Position numbers and translations under genes: made by a program. From NCBI RefSeq assembly GCF_000737325.1, contig NZ_CP011125.1, positions 8,184,001 through 8,248,000 on the forward strand: a stretch of 64,000 nt of DNA, written 5' to 3'. A model generated the notes under the pieces. The model was not told where the DNA came from and made no database searches. It saw only the letters and a list, made by a program, of their open reading frames with translations. Positions 8,470-17,695 of this stretch are shown here, piece by piece (position 1 is the first letter of the stretch; the number at the start of each line of letters is the position of its first letter). The stretch comes from Sandaracinus amylolyticus. Lineage in GTDB: Bacteria; Myxococcota_A; Polyangia; Polyangiales; Sandaracinaceae.

Positions 8470-9432
8470 TCACTCCACGCTCGGCTCGCGGCCCTCGAGC
8501 GCGTCCTTCTCCGCGCTCCATCGGTCGTCGAAGAACGCGCGATCGAGCACGAAGCGCGTCGCCGCGGCGGCGCGCGCCTCGGCCTCGACGTGCGCCTCGC
8601 TCGACATCCACTCCGTGAGCTCGGGCGCGAAGGGCCGCACCTGCGCCTCGCCCTTCCAGCGCAGCACGGCGTCGTCGGCGCCGCGCACGCAGCCCCACTC
8701 GGTCGCCCAGCTCGCCTGCGCCAGCGAGAGCTTCTCGGTGCCCATCAGCGCCGACTCGAGCGCGCGCAGCCTGCCGCCGTGCGAGGGATCGAAGAAGGGC
8801 AGCTCGCGCGCGTAGAGCACGGCGTTGTGGAAGTACTCGGCGACCGTCACGAGCGCGTGCAGGCCGAGGCGCTCGACCATGCGATAGAGCAGCTCGAGCA
8901 CGCGCTCGCCGATGCCGAGCCCCGGCGCGTCCTGACCCGGGAGGCGCGGTCGGTGCTCGGTGAAGCGCGCGAGCGGATCCTGCAGCAGCAGCCAGTCGAC
9001 GGTGAGCACGTCGTACGCGGCCTCGAGCTTCGGGAGCCCGGGCACCTCGTGCACGACGAGCCGATCGCGGCGCACGACGAGCTCGATCAATCGATGGCGC
9101 TCGAGCGCGGGATCCGCGCTGGTCTCGCCGTCGCTCGGCGGCTCCTGCGCGGGACGCCCGAACACGAGCAGCGTGTGGCGATCGTCGGCGGCGCGCGTCT
9201 CGATCTCGAAGTGATCGTACCCGCGGCGACGCATCGCGCCCTCGAGCCCGTAGCGCGAGATCGCGAGGCGGATGCCCTCGTCACCGTAGAAGTCGAGGAA
9301 GCGACGCCCGGCGTCCTTGTCGAGGAGATCGCGATGATCGAGCCCGAGCACGTCGTCGAGCGACGATCGCATGAGCTCCACGTGCCCCAGCGAGCGCGCG
9401 ACCGATCGGAACTGTCGCTCGTATCGCGTCAC
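8470..9432 (-). CDS. Conserved-looking cytoplasmic protein, function unknown
   Basis: 320 residues, ATG start, no signal peptide or membrane segment. The protein is acidic to neutral with two segments: an N-terminal part (about 1-120) with a GNAT-like or ligand-binding look (LLVFGRPAQEPP) and a helical C-terminal part. One patch (HRLIELVVRRDRLVVHEV, then YDVLTVDWLLLQDP) reads like a well-formed conserved core. I do not recognise the family. It stands alone, 81 bp from the start of the pectinacetylesterase-like gene and 26 bp from the small lipoprotein gene, which is on the same strand. Confidence 0.6.
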   Translation of the reverse strand: MTRYERQFRSVARSLGHVELMRSSLDDVLGLDHRDLLDKDAGRRFLDFYGDEGIRLAISRYGLEGAMRRRGYDHFEIETRAADDRHTLLVFGRPAQEPPSDGETSADPALERHRLIELVVRRDRLVVHEVPGLPKLEAAYDVLTVDWLLLQDPLARFTEHRPRLPGQDAPGLGIGERVLELLYRMVERLGLHALVTVAEYFHNAVLYARELPFFDPSHGGRLRALESALMGTEKLSLAQASWATEWGCVRGADDAVLRWKGEAQVRPFAPELTEWMSSEAHVEAEARAAAATRFVLDRAFFDDRWSAEKDALEGREPSVE

Positions 9433-9458
9433 GCTCCTCCGATTCTAGTCCCCGCGCG

Positions 9459-9797
9459 TCACTCGACGTACTGGAACACGCGCGAGCTGCACGACGACGG
9501 GAACGAGCTGCTCGGGTCCGCGGGGTTCACCGCGGTGCACTCCACGGACTCCGCCCACGGGATGCACTCGTCGAGGATCGGGTGCGCGTCGGTGACGCGC
9601 TGCACGCCACCGCAGCCACGCCTCCCGTCGGGGCGCACCACGTCGAACTCGAAGCGGATGTCGCAGCGCTCGAACATCGCGTTGATCGCGTCCACGTACT
9701 CCTGACAGATCGACTGCGGCGTGCGCACGCAGCCCGCCTGCGACAGCGCGCACGCGGCGAACAAGACGAACGGCGCGAGTGGGTGGAGACGCTTCAT
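9459..9797 (-). CDS. Small Cys-rich lipoprotein
   Basis: 112 residues. Signal peptide with lipobox SQAGC (Cys22 or so). The mature region has six further Cys (SICQEY, RCDIRF, RGCGG, DECIPW, VECTAV, SSCSSR), enough for three disulfides. The pattern SICQEYVDAINAMFERC resembles the N-terminal helix of other myxobacterial Cys-rich lipoproteins in this window. Function unknown. It may be cotranscribed with the 8470-9432 gene (26 bp gap). The start was chosen for the signal peptide; longer frames upstream overlap the promoter of the divergent gene. Confidence 0.65.
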   Translation of the reverse strand: MKRLHPLAPFVLFAACALSQAGCVRTPQSICQEYVDAINAMFERCDIRFEFDVVRPDGRRGCGGVQRVTDAHPILDECIPWAESVECTAVNPADPSSSFPSSCSSRVFQYVE

Positions 9798-9898
9798 GCC
9801 CGCGACGTTGTCCGAGCGCGAGGGCGGGGGCAAGAACGGTGCGTGAGCTGGGGCGGGTCGGTCTTGTGCAGATCCGGTGACCGCCGTACATCTCGCCC

Positions 9899-11098
9899 GT
9901 GCTCGTCCGCGGCCTGCTCGCGCTCGCGACCGCTTGCGCGCTCCTCGCGGGCGCATCGATCGCGCGCGCCCAAGGTGGCGCGGTGGTGCCCGGCGACGTC
10001 GGCTCGTCGAGCACACCAGTCCCACCGGTGAACCCTCCGACGCCTCCTCCGCCGCCCGACGTCGACGCGTCGCGCGTCGTCGAGGGCGCGGTCGACGACG
10101 CGACGGCGCCCGCCACGAGCGGAGGCGCCACCCTCGATCCCGAGGCGATCGAGCGCGACGACGGCGACGAGGAAGAAGACGCCGAGGGCCCGGACGAAGA
10201 GCGCGGCGAGGACGTCGTCGCGACGCTCGGCACCGTCGTCGGCACCGCGCCCGCGGCGCAGCAGGTCGATCTCGAGCCGCGCCATCGCATCGTGTGGCGC
10301 GAGGACTGGCCGCGTTACTCGTTCGACGAAGCGGTGCTCTCGCTCGGGCTGGGCGCGCTCCTCGTCGCGGCGGAGCTCCTGCCGACCGCGACCACGAGCG
10401 CGAACTGGACGGGTGGGATCCTCTTCGACGATCCGGTCGAGCAGAACCTGCGACTGCAGTCGGCGGAGGCGCGCGAGACCGCGCGCGTCGCGTCCGAGGT
10501 GCTGCAGTGGGTGATGATCGCGTCGCCCTTCGTGATCGACGCGCTGGGCGCGGTGGGCATCGTCGACGGCAACTGGGACGCCGCGTTCCAGATGGGCCTC
10601 ATCGCGCTCGAGTCGTACGTGATCTCGCTCGTCGTCTGGAAGGTCACGGTGCTGCTCGCGCGGCGCGAGCGGCCGGTCGCGACGCGGTGCGCCGACTCGA
10701 GCTCGCCGCCCGATCCCGCGTGCGAGGACGGCGACTTCGAGACGACGAGCTTCTTCTCGAACCAGACGATGAACGCCTTCACCGGCGCGTCGCTCATGTG
10801 CCTGCACCACACGCACATGCCGCTCTTCGACGACGAAGCGGCGGACGCGTCGGCGTGCGTGGTGGGCATGACCGTCGCGAGCGTGGTCGGGCTGCTCCGC
10901 GTGATGAGCAACCAGGAGTACCTGACCGACGTGCTCATGGGCGCGGCCGTCGGGTTCGTGGCGGGCTACATCGTGCCGTGGCTCGTGCACTACCAAGGCG
11001 GCGCGCGCCCCGAGCTGCGTCCGCCGGTCGCGCTGATCCCCGCGCCGATGGTCGGCCCCGGAGACACGTACGGCGCGATGGTCGCCGGTTGGTTCTGA
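9899..11098 (+). CDS. PAP2-fold membrane protein lacking both catalytic histidines
   Basis: 399 residues, GTG start, signal peptide about 1-24 (SIARAQ). A long low-complexity Pro/Asp/Glu region (about 30-110) precedes five to six membrane segments (about 143-365). The membrane part follows the PAP2 phosphatase layout: a K...RP motif (K248, R258-P259), a second motif where PSGH is replaced by FTGA (294-297), and a third where SR-x5-H-x3-D reads LR-x5-E-x3-D (R334, E340, D344) followed by the typical VLMGAAVG. The nucleophilic His is therefore Glu and the second His is Ala. It is probably not a phosphatase. The downstream gene starts 3 nt after the stop. Confidence 0.72.
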   Translation: MLVRGLLALATACALLAGASIARAQGGAVVPGDVGSSSTPVPPVNPPTPPPPPDVDASRVVEGAVDDATAPATSGGATLDPEAIERDDGDEEEDAEGPDEERGEDVVATLGTVVGTAPAAQQVDLEPRHRIVWREDWPRYSFDEAVLSLGLGALLVAAELLPTATTSANWTGGILFDDPVEQNLRLQSAEARETARVASEVLQWVMIASPFVIDALGAVGIVDGNWDAAFQMGLIALESYVISLVVWKVTVLLARRERPVATRCADSSSPPDPACEDGDFETTSFFSNQTMNAFTGASLMCLHHTHMPLFDDEAADASACVVGMTVASVVGLLRVMSNQEYLTDVLMGAAVGFVAGYIVPWLVHYQGGARPELRPPVALIPAPMVGPGDTYGAMVAGWF

Positions 11099-11101
11099 GC
11101 G

Positions 11102-12121
11102 ATGACGAAGGCGTGGCGCATCGAGGGCGGGTTCGGGCTCGAGCGGCTCGCGCTCGCGACGGAAGACGATCCGACGCCGGGGCCCGGCGAGGTGATCGTG
11201 CGGACGCGCGCGGTCTCGCTGAACTATCGCGATTTGTTGGTGGTCAAAGGATCGTACGACCCGCGCCTCGTGCTGCCGCACGTGCCGTGCTCGGACGTGT
11301 GCGGCGACGTGATCGCGGTCGGGCCCGGCGCGACGCGCGTGAAGGTCGGCGATCGTGTGATCGGCGCGTTCGCGCAGACGTGGGTCGCCGGCAAAGCCAC
11401 GCACGCGCGGCTGCGCTCGGCGCTCGGCGGCGCCGTGCGCGGCGTGCTCTCGACCGAGGTGCGGCTGCGCGACGAGGGCGTGGTGCTCGCGCCTCCGCAC
11501 CTCACCGACGTCGAGGCCGCGGCGCTGCCGTGCGCCGCCGTCACCGCGTGGCACGCGCTGGTCGATCACGGACGCGTCGCGGCCGGCGAGACGGTGCTCG
11601 TGCAGGGCACCGGCGGTGTGTCGATCGCCGCGCTGCAGATCGCGAAGCTGTTCGGCGCGCGCGTGATCGCGACGTCGAGCCAGGCGCACAAGCGCGAGCG
11701 GCTGCTCGCGATGGGCGCGTCCGACGTGATCGACTACACGAGCGAACGCGAGTGGGGAAAGACCGTGCGCCAGCGGACCGGCGGCGTCGGTGTCGATCAC
11801 GTCGTCGAAGTGGGCGGCGCGGGCACGATGGCGCAGTCGCTGCGCGCCGTGACCAGCGGTGGCAGCGTGTACGTCATCGGCGTGCTCGCAGGCGGCGCGG
11901 AGAACCTGAGCGTGCTGCCCGTGCTGATGAACGAAGTGCGCCTGCAGGGCGTGATGGTCGGGCCGCGCGAGAGCCTCGAGGCGCTCTGCCGTGCGCTGTC
12001 CGCGCATCCCGACGTGCGCCCGGTGATCGACCGCACGTTCGACTTCCACGATGCGCCCGCTGCGCTGGCGCATCTCGCCTCGGGTGCGCACTTCGGGAAG
12101 GTCTGTCTCGCCGTCTCGTGA
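11102..12121 (+). CDS. Zinc-independent MDR-family oxidoreductase (quinone reductase-like)
   Basis: 339 residues, ATG start 3 nt after the preceding stop, so likely cotranscribed. Medium-chain dehydrogenase/reductase architecture: GroES-like half (about 1-130, with SLNYRDLLVVKGSYD and GDVIAVGPGATRVKVGDRVI) and a Rossmann half with VLVQGTGGVSIAALQIAKLFGARVIATS. The catalytic and structural zinc Cys residues of classical alcohol dehydrogenases are absent, and the NYRDLL motif is typical of the zinc-independent NAD(P)H oxidoreductases. It should reduce quinones, enals or similar with NADPH in the cytoplasm. Substrate unknown. Family assignment is secure. Confidence 0.88.
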   Translation: MTKAWRIEGGFGLERLALATEDDPTPGPGEVIVRTRAVSLNYRDLLVVKGSYDPRLVLPHVPCSDVCGDVIAVGPGATRVKVGDRVIGAFAQTWVAGKATHARLRSALGGAVRGVLSTEVRLRDEGVVLAPPHLTDVEAAALPCAAVTAWHALVDHGRVAAGETVLVQGTGGVSIAALQIAKLFGARVIATSSQAHKRERLLAMGASDVIDYTSEREWGKTVRQRTGGVGVDHVVEVGGAGTMAQSLRAVTSGGSVYVIGVLAGGAENLSVLPVLMNEVRLQGVMVGPRESLEALCRALSAHPDVRPVIDRTFDFHDAPAALAHLASGAHFGKVCLAVS

Positions 12122-12170
12122 CGTGCGAGGATGAGCGCGCTTCGTCCTTGCCTTCCGGGATTGCACGTCC

Positions 12171-13394
12171 GTGTCGGACGTGGAACATCGCGCGCGGTTT
12201 TCGATGGCGGCGATCGTCGAGACGTCGAAGGAGACGAAGAAGGGCGGCCGCTGGCTCGCGCTCGACCTGCTGCGCTTCTGCGCCGTCTTCCTGATGGTGC
12301 AGGGCCACACGTTCACCGAGCTGCTCGACCCCGCGGTGCGCGCCGAGCGCTGGTACCGGCACCACATGTTCGTGCACGGCTACACGGCGCCGATGTTCCT
12401 CTTCGCGTCGGGGCTGGCGTTCGGCTACACGACGTTCCGCACGTGGGACGCGAACCTGCGCCCCGGGCCCGCGCTGTGGAAGCGCTTCCGCCGCTACGGC
12501 TGGCTGCTGATCATCGGCTACGCGCTGCACCTGCCCTCGACGTCGCTCCAGGCGCTCACCAGCCTGAGCCCGGAGCGCCTCAACCGATGGCTGCAGGTCG
12601 ACGTGCTGCAGCACATCGCGATCAGCCTCGCGATCTGTCAGCTGCTCGTGCTCGTGCTGCGCACCCCGCGGCGCTTCGTGATCGCGGTCGGGACGATGTT
12701 CACGTTCGTCGTCCTCGCGGCGCCCATCGTGTGGCGCTGGCAGGCGCACGAGGTCCTGCACCCGGGGATCTCGGGGTTCGTGAACAGCTCGTCGGGATCG
12801 CTCTTCCCGCTCGTGCCGTGGGCGGGCTTCACGTACGCGGGGATCCTCTGCGCGTACTTCGCCCGCAACGTCGCGCAGCCCGCGCGCGCCCTCGCGTGGC
12901 CGTTCGCGATCGTGTCCGCGCTCGTCCTGCTCGTGCCGATCGCGGTCAACCACACGCTCTGGAACCCGTACGGCATCCACGACTTCTGGAAGACGAGCCC
13001 GTACTTCTTCTTCTGGCGGCTCGGCAACGTGCTCGCGGTGCTCACGCTCCTCTGCTTCGCCGAGCGCTGGATGGAGCGCGCCGCGGTCGCGCGCGATCCG
13101 AGCTCGCTCGCCGGACGCGCGCTGAACCAGGTGCGCGTGGTCGGCCAGGAGTCGCTGATCGTCTACGTCGGCCACCTGCTCGTGCTGCACGGCTCGGTGC
13201 TCAACCGCGGCATCCGCGCGTACACCGGCGAGTCGCTCTCGCTCGGCGAGGCGACGTTCGTCGCGCTCGCGCTCTTCGTCTCGATGCTCGTGCTCGCGCG
13301 CGTGTGGCACGAGCTGAAGAAGCGCGAGGTGCGCTTCCAGGCGATGCAGCTGGCGGCCGCGAGCGCGTTCGTGTGGATGCTCGTCACCGGCTGA
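12171..13394 (+). CDS. Multi-spanning acyltransferase-like membrane protein
   Basis: 407 residues with about ten membrane segments. The N-terminal motif GGRWLALDLLRFCAVFLMVQGH is the hallmark of the membrane acyltransferase 3 / DUF1624 (heparan-alpha-glucosaminide acetyltransferase-like) group, whose members transfer acyl groups to sugars or lipids across a membrane; the His of VQGH would be the active-site His. A second short motif, FLFASGLAFG, also fits. The start is uncertain: GTG at 12171 or ATG at 12204, which removes 11 residues; neither has a strong Shine-Dalgarno. It stands alone between the MDR gene and the histidine kinase. Confidence 0.72.
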   Translation: MSDVEHRARFSMAAIVETSKETKKGGRWLALDLLRFCAVFLMVQGHTFTELLDPAVRAERWYRHHMFVHGYTAPMFLFASGLAFGYTTFRTWDANLRPGPALWKRFRRYGWLLIIGYALHLPSTSLQALTSLSPERLNRWLQVDVLQHIAISLAICQLLVLVLRTPRRFVIAVGTMFTFVVLAAPIVWRWQAHEVLHPGISGFVNSSSGSLFPLVPWAGFTYAGILCAYFARNVAQPARALAWPFAIVSALVLLVPIAVNHTLWNPYGIHDFWKTSPYFFFWRLGNVLAVLTLLCFAERWMERAAVARDPSSLAGRALNQVRVVGQESLIVYVGHLLVLHGSVLNRGIRAYTGESLSLGEATFVALALFVSMLVLARVWHELKKREVRFQAMQLAAASAFVWMLVTG

Positions 13395-13449
13395 CCTACA
13401 CGCGCGACGAGCGCGACAGCGCCGCGCGCTGGGTACATCCTCCCAGGCG

Positions 13450-15984
13450 ATGGGAGCTCACGGGCGGAGCGCGATCGCGCTCTCCGGACTCGCCGCGATC
13501 TACATCGCGACCGGTTGGGTCGGGATGGCCCTCGCGAGCACACCGGGCAACGTCTCGGCGGTGTGGCTGCCCTCGGGGATCGCGCTCGCGGCGGTCCTCG
13601 TGCTCGGCGCGCGCGTGGCGCCCGCGATCTTCGCGGGCGGCGCGCTGCTCAACGCGCTCTTCTACGCGCGCGCAGGCGTGCCGAGCGCCGAGCTGATCCT
13701 CGCGAGCACCGCGATCGGCGTGGGCTCGACGGTGCAGGCGCTGGTCGGGCGCACGCTCGTGGTGCGCTTCGCGCGCGGCCTCGATGCGCTCCGCTCGCCG
13801 AGGAGCGTCGGGCTGCTCGTCGCGTGCGCCGGTCTCGCCTGCATCGTCGCCGCGACGATCGGGACCGCCACCGTGCACGCGATGGGCGCGCAGGGCGCGA
13901 TCGCGCGCACGTGGCTCACGTGGTGGCTCGGCGACTTCATGGGCGTGACGCTCGTCGTCCCGATCGTGCTCGCGTTCCGCGCGCGGCTCGTGTTCGACGT
14001 GTCGCTCGTCGAGCGTGCCGCGTACACGATCGTGCTGCTCGTCGCGATCGAGGTGCTCTTCGCGCCCCTCGGGATCGCGCCCGGGACGCGCGCGCCCTAC
14101 GTCCTGCTGCCGATCTTCGTCGCGATCGCGTATCGGCTCGGGCCGCGCGACGCCGGCATCGCGACGATGCTCGCGTGGCTCGGCGCGATCGGCGCGCTCG
14201 CGCGCGGTCGCCGGCCGCTCGGGGACGTGTCGATGGATCTCGCGCTGCTCGAGATCGACGCGCTCGTCTTCGCCCTCGCGATGCCCGCGCTCGTCCTCGC
14301 GAGCGCCGAGTGGGCGCGCCGCCAGAGCGAGCGCGAGCTCGAGGGGATGCGCGACGAGCTCGAGGCGCGAGTCGCCGCGCGCACCGACGAGCTCGAGCGC
14401 GCGAACGCGGAGCTCGGCGCCGAGATCGCCGAGCGCCGCCGCACCGAGGCACGGCTCGTCGAGTCCGAGGCGCGCCTCGAGACCGCGATCGAGAGCCTCC
14501 CCTTCGACTTCTGGATCCTCGATCGCGACGAGCGCTACGTGCTCGTCAACTCGAGCGCGAAGGCGCACTGGGGCGACGCGACGGGCAAGCGCATCGTCGA
14601 TCTCGACGTCGAGCCGAGCGTCCTCGCCCACTGGCGCGAGAACAACGCACGCGCGCTCGCGGGCGAGGTCGTGGTGCGGCCCGTCGAGCACGTGCATGGC
14701 GGCGTGGCGCGCCGCTACGAAGGGATCTCCGCGCCGATCCGCGTCGGCGATCGCGTCGTCGGGATCCTCGGCGCGAACGTCGACGTGACCGAGCGCGTGC
14801 GGCTCACCGAGCAGCTCGTGCGCGCGCAGAAGGTGGAGACCGTCGGTCGCCTCGCGGGTGGGGTCGCGCACGACTTCAACAACCTGCTCACGATCATCGG
14901 CAACGCGTCGGAAGCGCTCGCGCGTCGCGCGCCCGCGGGCTCGGTCGACGCCGAGCTCACGACGAGCATCATCGAGGCGACGCGCCAGGCCGCGGACCTC
15001 ACGCGGCGCCTCTTGCTCTTCGCGGGGCGACACCCGGCCGACGAGCGCGTCGCGCCGCTCGACGATCTCCTCTCGACGTCGCTCGGCCTGCTGCGCCCGC
15101 TCTTCGCGGCGAACGTCGCGGTCCGCTTCGAGCACGGCGCCACGATCGCGGTGCGCTTCGATCCCACGCGCCTCGGGCAGATCCTCGTGAACCTCGCGAT
15201 GAACGCGCGCGACGCGATGCCGGACGGCGGCGCGTTCACGGTGCGCACCTACGACTGCGACGTCGGCGAGGCGTGCTCCGAGCCGTGGATCGACGCGCCG
15301 CCGGCGCCCGGCCGCTACGCGATGCTCGAGGTGAGCGACACCGGCGCGGGCATGAGCGACGACGTGCGGCGCAACGCGTTCGAGCCGTTCTACACGACGA
15401 AGGGCGCCGCGCGCGGCAGCGGGCTCGGCCTCGCGAGCGTGCACGGGATCGTGCGCCAAGCGGGCGGCGCGATCGCCCTCGAGAGCGCGCCGGGACGCGG
15501 CACGACCTTCCGCATCGCGCTGCCTCCCGCGAGCGCGACCACCGCGCGCTCGACGGGGCGCTTCGCACCGGCGATCCGCTCGACGCGCGCGCACGCGGTC
15601 CACAGCACCGTGCTGCTCGTCGAGGACGACCCCGGCGTGCGCCGCACGATCGCCCGGCTCCTCGCAGATCAGGGGCATCGTGTGCTCGGAGCACACGACG
15701 TGGCGAGCGCGCGCGACATCGCATCGCGCGAGGCGTTCGACGTGCTGATCAGCGACGTCGTGATGCCCGGCGAGAGCGGTCCGACGCTGGCGCGCGAGCT
15801 CCGCGCGGCGCGCCCCGATCTGCCGGTGCTCTTCGTCTCGGCGTATGCCGCGAAGGACACCGAGGGCGTGGAGGCGCCGCTGCTCGCGAAGCCGTTCACC
15901 GCGGACGCGCTCGGGCGCGCCGTCGCGTCGGTGCTCTCGACGCTGTCGGGAAATCCCCCGTGCCCCGAGGAGCGCGGGTCGTGA
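13450..15984 (+). CDS. MASE1-PAS hybrid histidine kinase with receiver domain
   Basis: 844 residues. Domains in order: MASE1-type membrane sensor (about 1-285, eight or so helices, with TGWVGMALASTPGNVSAVWLPSG at the start), a coiled coil (about 290-340, MRDELEARVAARTDELERA), a PAS domain (about 345-455), a HisKA dimerisation helix with phospho-acceptor H474 in GGVAHDFNN, a HATPase (about 570-695; N box VNLAMNARDA, G boxes DTGAGMSDD and GSGLGLASVHGI) and a C-terminal receiver (about 715-840) with phospho-acceptor D769 in ISDVVMPGESG and Lys in LLAKPF. It autophosphorylates and passes phosphate to its own receiver; no partner regulator is adjacent. The signal is unknown; MASE1 usually senses small ligands at the membrane. 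Confidence 0.92.
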   Translation: MGAHGRSAIALSGLAAIYIATGWVGMALASTPGNVSAVWLPSGIALAAVLVLGARVAPAIFAGGALLNALFYARAGVPSAELILASTAIGVGSTVQALVGRTLVVRFARGLDALRSPRSVGLLVACAGLACIVAATIGTATVHAMGAQGAIARTWLTWWLGDFMGVTLVVPIVLAFRARLVFDVSLVERAAYTIVLLVAIEVLFAPLGIAPGTRAPYVLLPIFVAIAYRLGPRDAGIATMLAWLGAIGALARGRRPLGDVSMDLALLEIDALVFALAMPALVLASAEWARRQSERELEGMRDELEARVAARTDELERANAELGAEIAERRRTEARLVESEARLETAIESLPFDFWILDRDERYVLVNSSAKAHWGDATGKRIVDLDVEPSVLAHWRENNARALAGEVVVRPVEHVHGGVARRYEGISAPIRVGDRVVGILGANVDVTERVRLTEQLVRAQKVETVGRLAGGVAHDFNNLLTIIGNASEALARRAPAGSVDAELTTSIIEATRQAADLTRRLLLFAGRHPADERVAPLDDLLSTSLGLLRPLFAANVAVRFEHGATIAVRFDPTRLGQILVNLAMNARDAMPDGGAFTVRTYDCDVGEACSEPWIDAPPAPGRYAMLEVSDTGAGMSDDVRRNAFEPFYTTKGAARGSGLGLASVHGIVRQAGGAIALESAPGRGTTFRIALPPASATTARSTGRFAPAIRSTRAHAVHSTVLLVEDDPGVRRTIARLLADQGHRVLGAHDVASARDIASREAFDVLISDVVMPGESGPTLARELRAARPDLPVLFVSAYAAKDTEGVEAPLLAKPFTADALGRAVASVLSTLSGNPPCPEERGS

Positions 15985-16033
15985 GAGGATCGAAACGGGC
16001 GCGCACGTGCGAGCGCGCCGGGAGCATGGTCGG

Positions 16034-17248
16034 ATGCGCAGCGTTGGCTTCACTGGATCCTTTTGCTTCACGGTCGCGGTGCTCGCCGCGACGCTCGCGG
16101 GCTGCGATTGCTCGGGGAACATCACCGGCGGTCAGGCGTGCACCGGCGCCGGCGCGCCCGAGGGATGCGGGCGTCCCTGCAGCGCGAGCTCGCCGTGCGG
16201 CCCCGGTCTCTACTGCGGCGACGACGGCGAGTGCACCGCCGACTGCTCGTCGACCATCACGTGCGGCGCGGGCCGCGTGTGCTCGGGCGATGGCCACTGC
16301 GTCGAGAGCGGCCTCGACGGCGCGGTGGGCGACGCGCAGCGCCCCGACGCGCTGCCCGCCGATCGCACGTGCGCGTCGGTGACGGTCGACGCGACGCGCA
16401 GCACCCCGAACGTGCTCCTGGTGATCGATCGCTCGGGCTCGATGAACGAGGACTTCGACGACGGCGACTCGCGCTGGGACGTGCTCGAGAGCGCGCTGCT
16501 CGACACGCCGGACGGAGTGATCTCGCCGCTCCAGGCGTCGGTGCGCTTCGGGTTCGCGATGTACGACGAGTCGGGCTCGCCCTCGGGCTGTCCCGACCTG
16601 ATCACGGTGCCGACCGCGCTCGACAACTACGACGCGATCGAGACGGAGTACCGGATGCGCAACCCGGCCGGCGGCACGCCGACGGGCGACTCGATCCAGG
16701 CGATCCTCGGGCGGCTCGACTCGCTGATCGACGCGCCCGATCAGCCGACGGTGTTCGTGCTCGCGACCGACGGCGAGCCCGACACCTGCGAGGACGGCGA
16801 CGACGAGGTGAACGGTCGCCGCGAGTCGCTCGAGGCGGTGCAGGCCGCGTACGCGCGCGACATCCGCACGTTCGTCATCAGCGTCGGCGACGACGTGGGC
16901 GCGGATCACCTGCAGCAGATCGCGAACGCGGGCATCGGCAACGCGCCCGACGAGGACATGCCCGCCGCGCCGTTCTGGGTGGCGACCGACACCGCGGGCC
17001 TGCGCACCGCGCTCGAGACGATCGTCGGCAGCGTCGTGAGCTGCGAGCTGACGCTCGAGGGCGAGATCGATCCGACGCGCGCGTGTGACGGCGAGGTGCG
17101 GCTCGGCGGCGACCCGCTGACGTGCGGGACCGACTGGGAAGCGGTCGACGCGGACACGATCCGCCTGTTGGGCGCGGCGTGTGATCGGCTGCAGCGCGGC
17201 GGTGAGGCGCTGACGGCGACGTTCCCGTGTGGGGTGATCATCATCTGA
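16034..17248 (+). CDS. VWA-domain Cys-rich lipoprotein
   Basis: 404 residues. Lipobox LAGC (Cys24). Residues about 25-100 are Cys-rich (CDCSGN, GCGRPCSASSPCG, EGF-like spacing, about fourteen Cys) and are followed by an Asp/Ala linker. A von Willebrand A domain occupies about 125-340, with the MIDAS motif DRSGS, a conserved TPTGDSI (MIDAS Thr/Ser) and VLATDGEPD. Such proteins bind metal-dependent ligands or adhere to surfaces. The C-terminal 70 residues have more Cys pairs. The start ATG has GGAG about 10 nt upstream. The gene is convergent with the GMC oxidoreductase gene across the repeat-rich intergenic region. A second VWA lipoprotein begins at 62534. Confidence 0.82.
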   Translation: MRSVGFTGSFCFTVAVLAATLAGCDCSGNITGGQACTGAGAPEGCGRPCSASSPCGPGLYCGDDGECTADCSSTITCGAGRVCSGDGHCVESGLDGAVGDAQRPDALPADRTCASVTVDATRSTPNVLLVIDRSGSMNEDFDDGDSRWDVLESALLDTPDGVISPLQASVRFGFAMYDESGSPSGCPDLITVPTALDNYDAIETEYRMRNPAGGTPTGDSIQAILGRLDSLIDAPDQPTVFVLATDGEPDTCEDGDDEVNGRRESLEAVQAAYARDIRTFVISVGDDVGADHLQQIANAGIGNAPDEDMPAAPFWVATDTAGLRTALETIVGSVVSCELTLEGEIDPTRACDGEVRLGGDPLTCGTDWEAVDADTIRLLGAACDRLQRGGEALTATFPCGVIII

Positions 17249-17265
17249 GGCGCGCGCGAGGAGCT

Positions 17266-17325
17266 GCCGAGCACGCGCAGGTGGCACGTGGACGAGCACG
17301 CGGGACGAGCACGTGCACGTGCACG
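17266..17325 (+). repeat. Left arm of inverted repeat
   Basis: Begins GCCGAGCACGCGCAGGTGGC and pairs in inverted orientation with 17696-17756. The arm also contains alternating GCACGTGCACGTGCACG, itself partly palindromic. It begins 17 nt after the stop of the VWA lipoprotein. Confidence 0.7.
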
Positions 17326-17416
17326 GGTCTCTCGCGGTGCTCGGTGGCACGAGTCGGCGGGCCCCGCGCGGACGCGCTCGACGGACCTCGGGTCAGCGCT
17401 CTGCTGAGCGAGACTC

Positions 17417-17530
17417 TGCGATCGCCCGAGGTCGAGCCTGCGATCGACTGAGGTCGAGCCTGCGATCGACTGACCCCCTGGTGTGCGATCGACTGACCCC
17501 CTGGTATGCGATCGACTGAGCTCGACTCAG
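17417..17530 (+). repeat. Five tandem degenerate 22-24-nt repeats
   Basis: Units start at 17417, 17439, 17461, 17484 and 17507. Each opens TGCGATCGACTGA (the first has TGCGATCGCCCGA) and then ends GGTCGAGCC (units 1-2), CCCCCTGGTG/A (units 3-4) or a diverged end (unit 5). The TGACCCCCTGGT part of units 3-4 has a near inverted copy at about 17540-17551 (ACCCGGGGGTCA). There are no unique spacers, so this is not a CRISPR array. Confidence 0.75.
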
Positions 17531-17695
17531 CCGAGCGGATACCCGGGGGTCAGCACCCGACTAACCCCGTTTGGCGACATCACGAAGCACGCGAAACCAC
17601 TCTGGATTCTGCGAACGACCCCGCTCGATCCGGGTTCGATGCGCGCGTTCGACGCGTCGCCGCGCATCGATCACCACCGCGCCGCCGCACGCGAC

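Noticed and set aside
17417-17530. CRISPR array
   Set aside because: The units abut with no unique spacers, vary in the second half, and there are no cas genes.
17610-17660. tRNA-like T-arm (GGGTTCGATGC)
   Set aside because: No matching acceptor, D-arm or anticodon stem can be folded around it.
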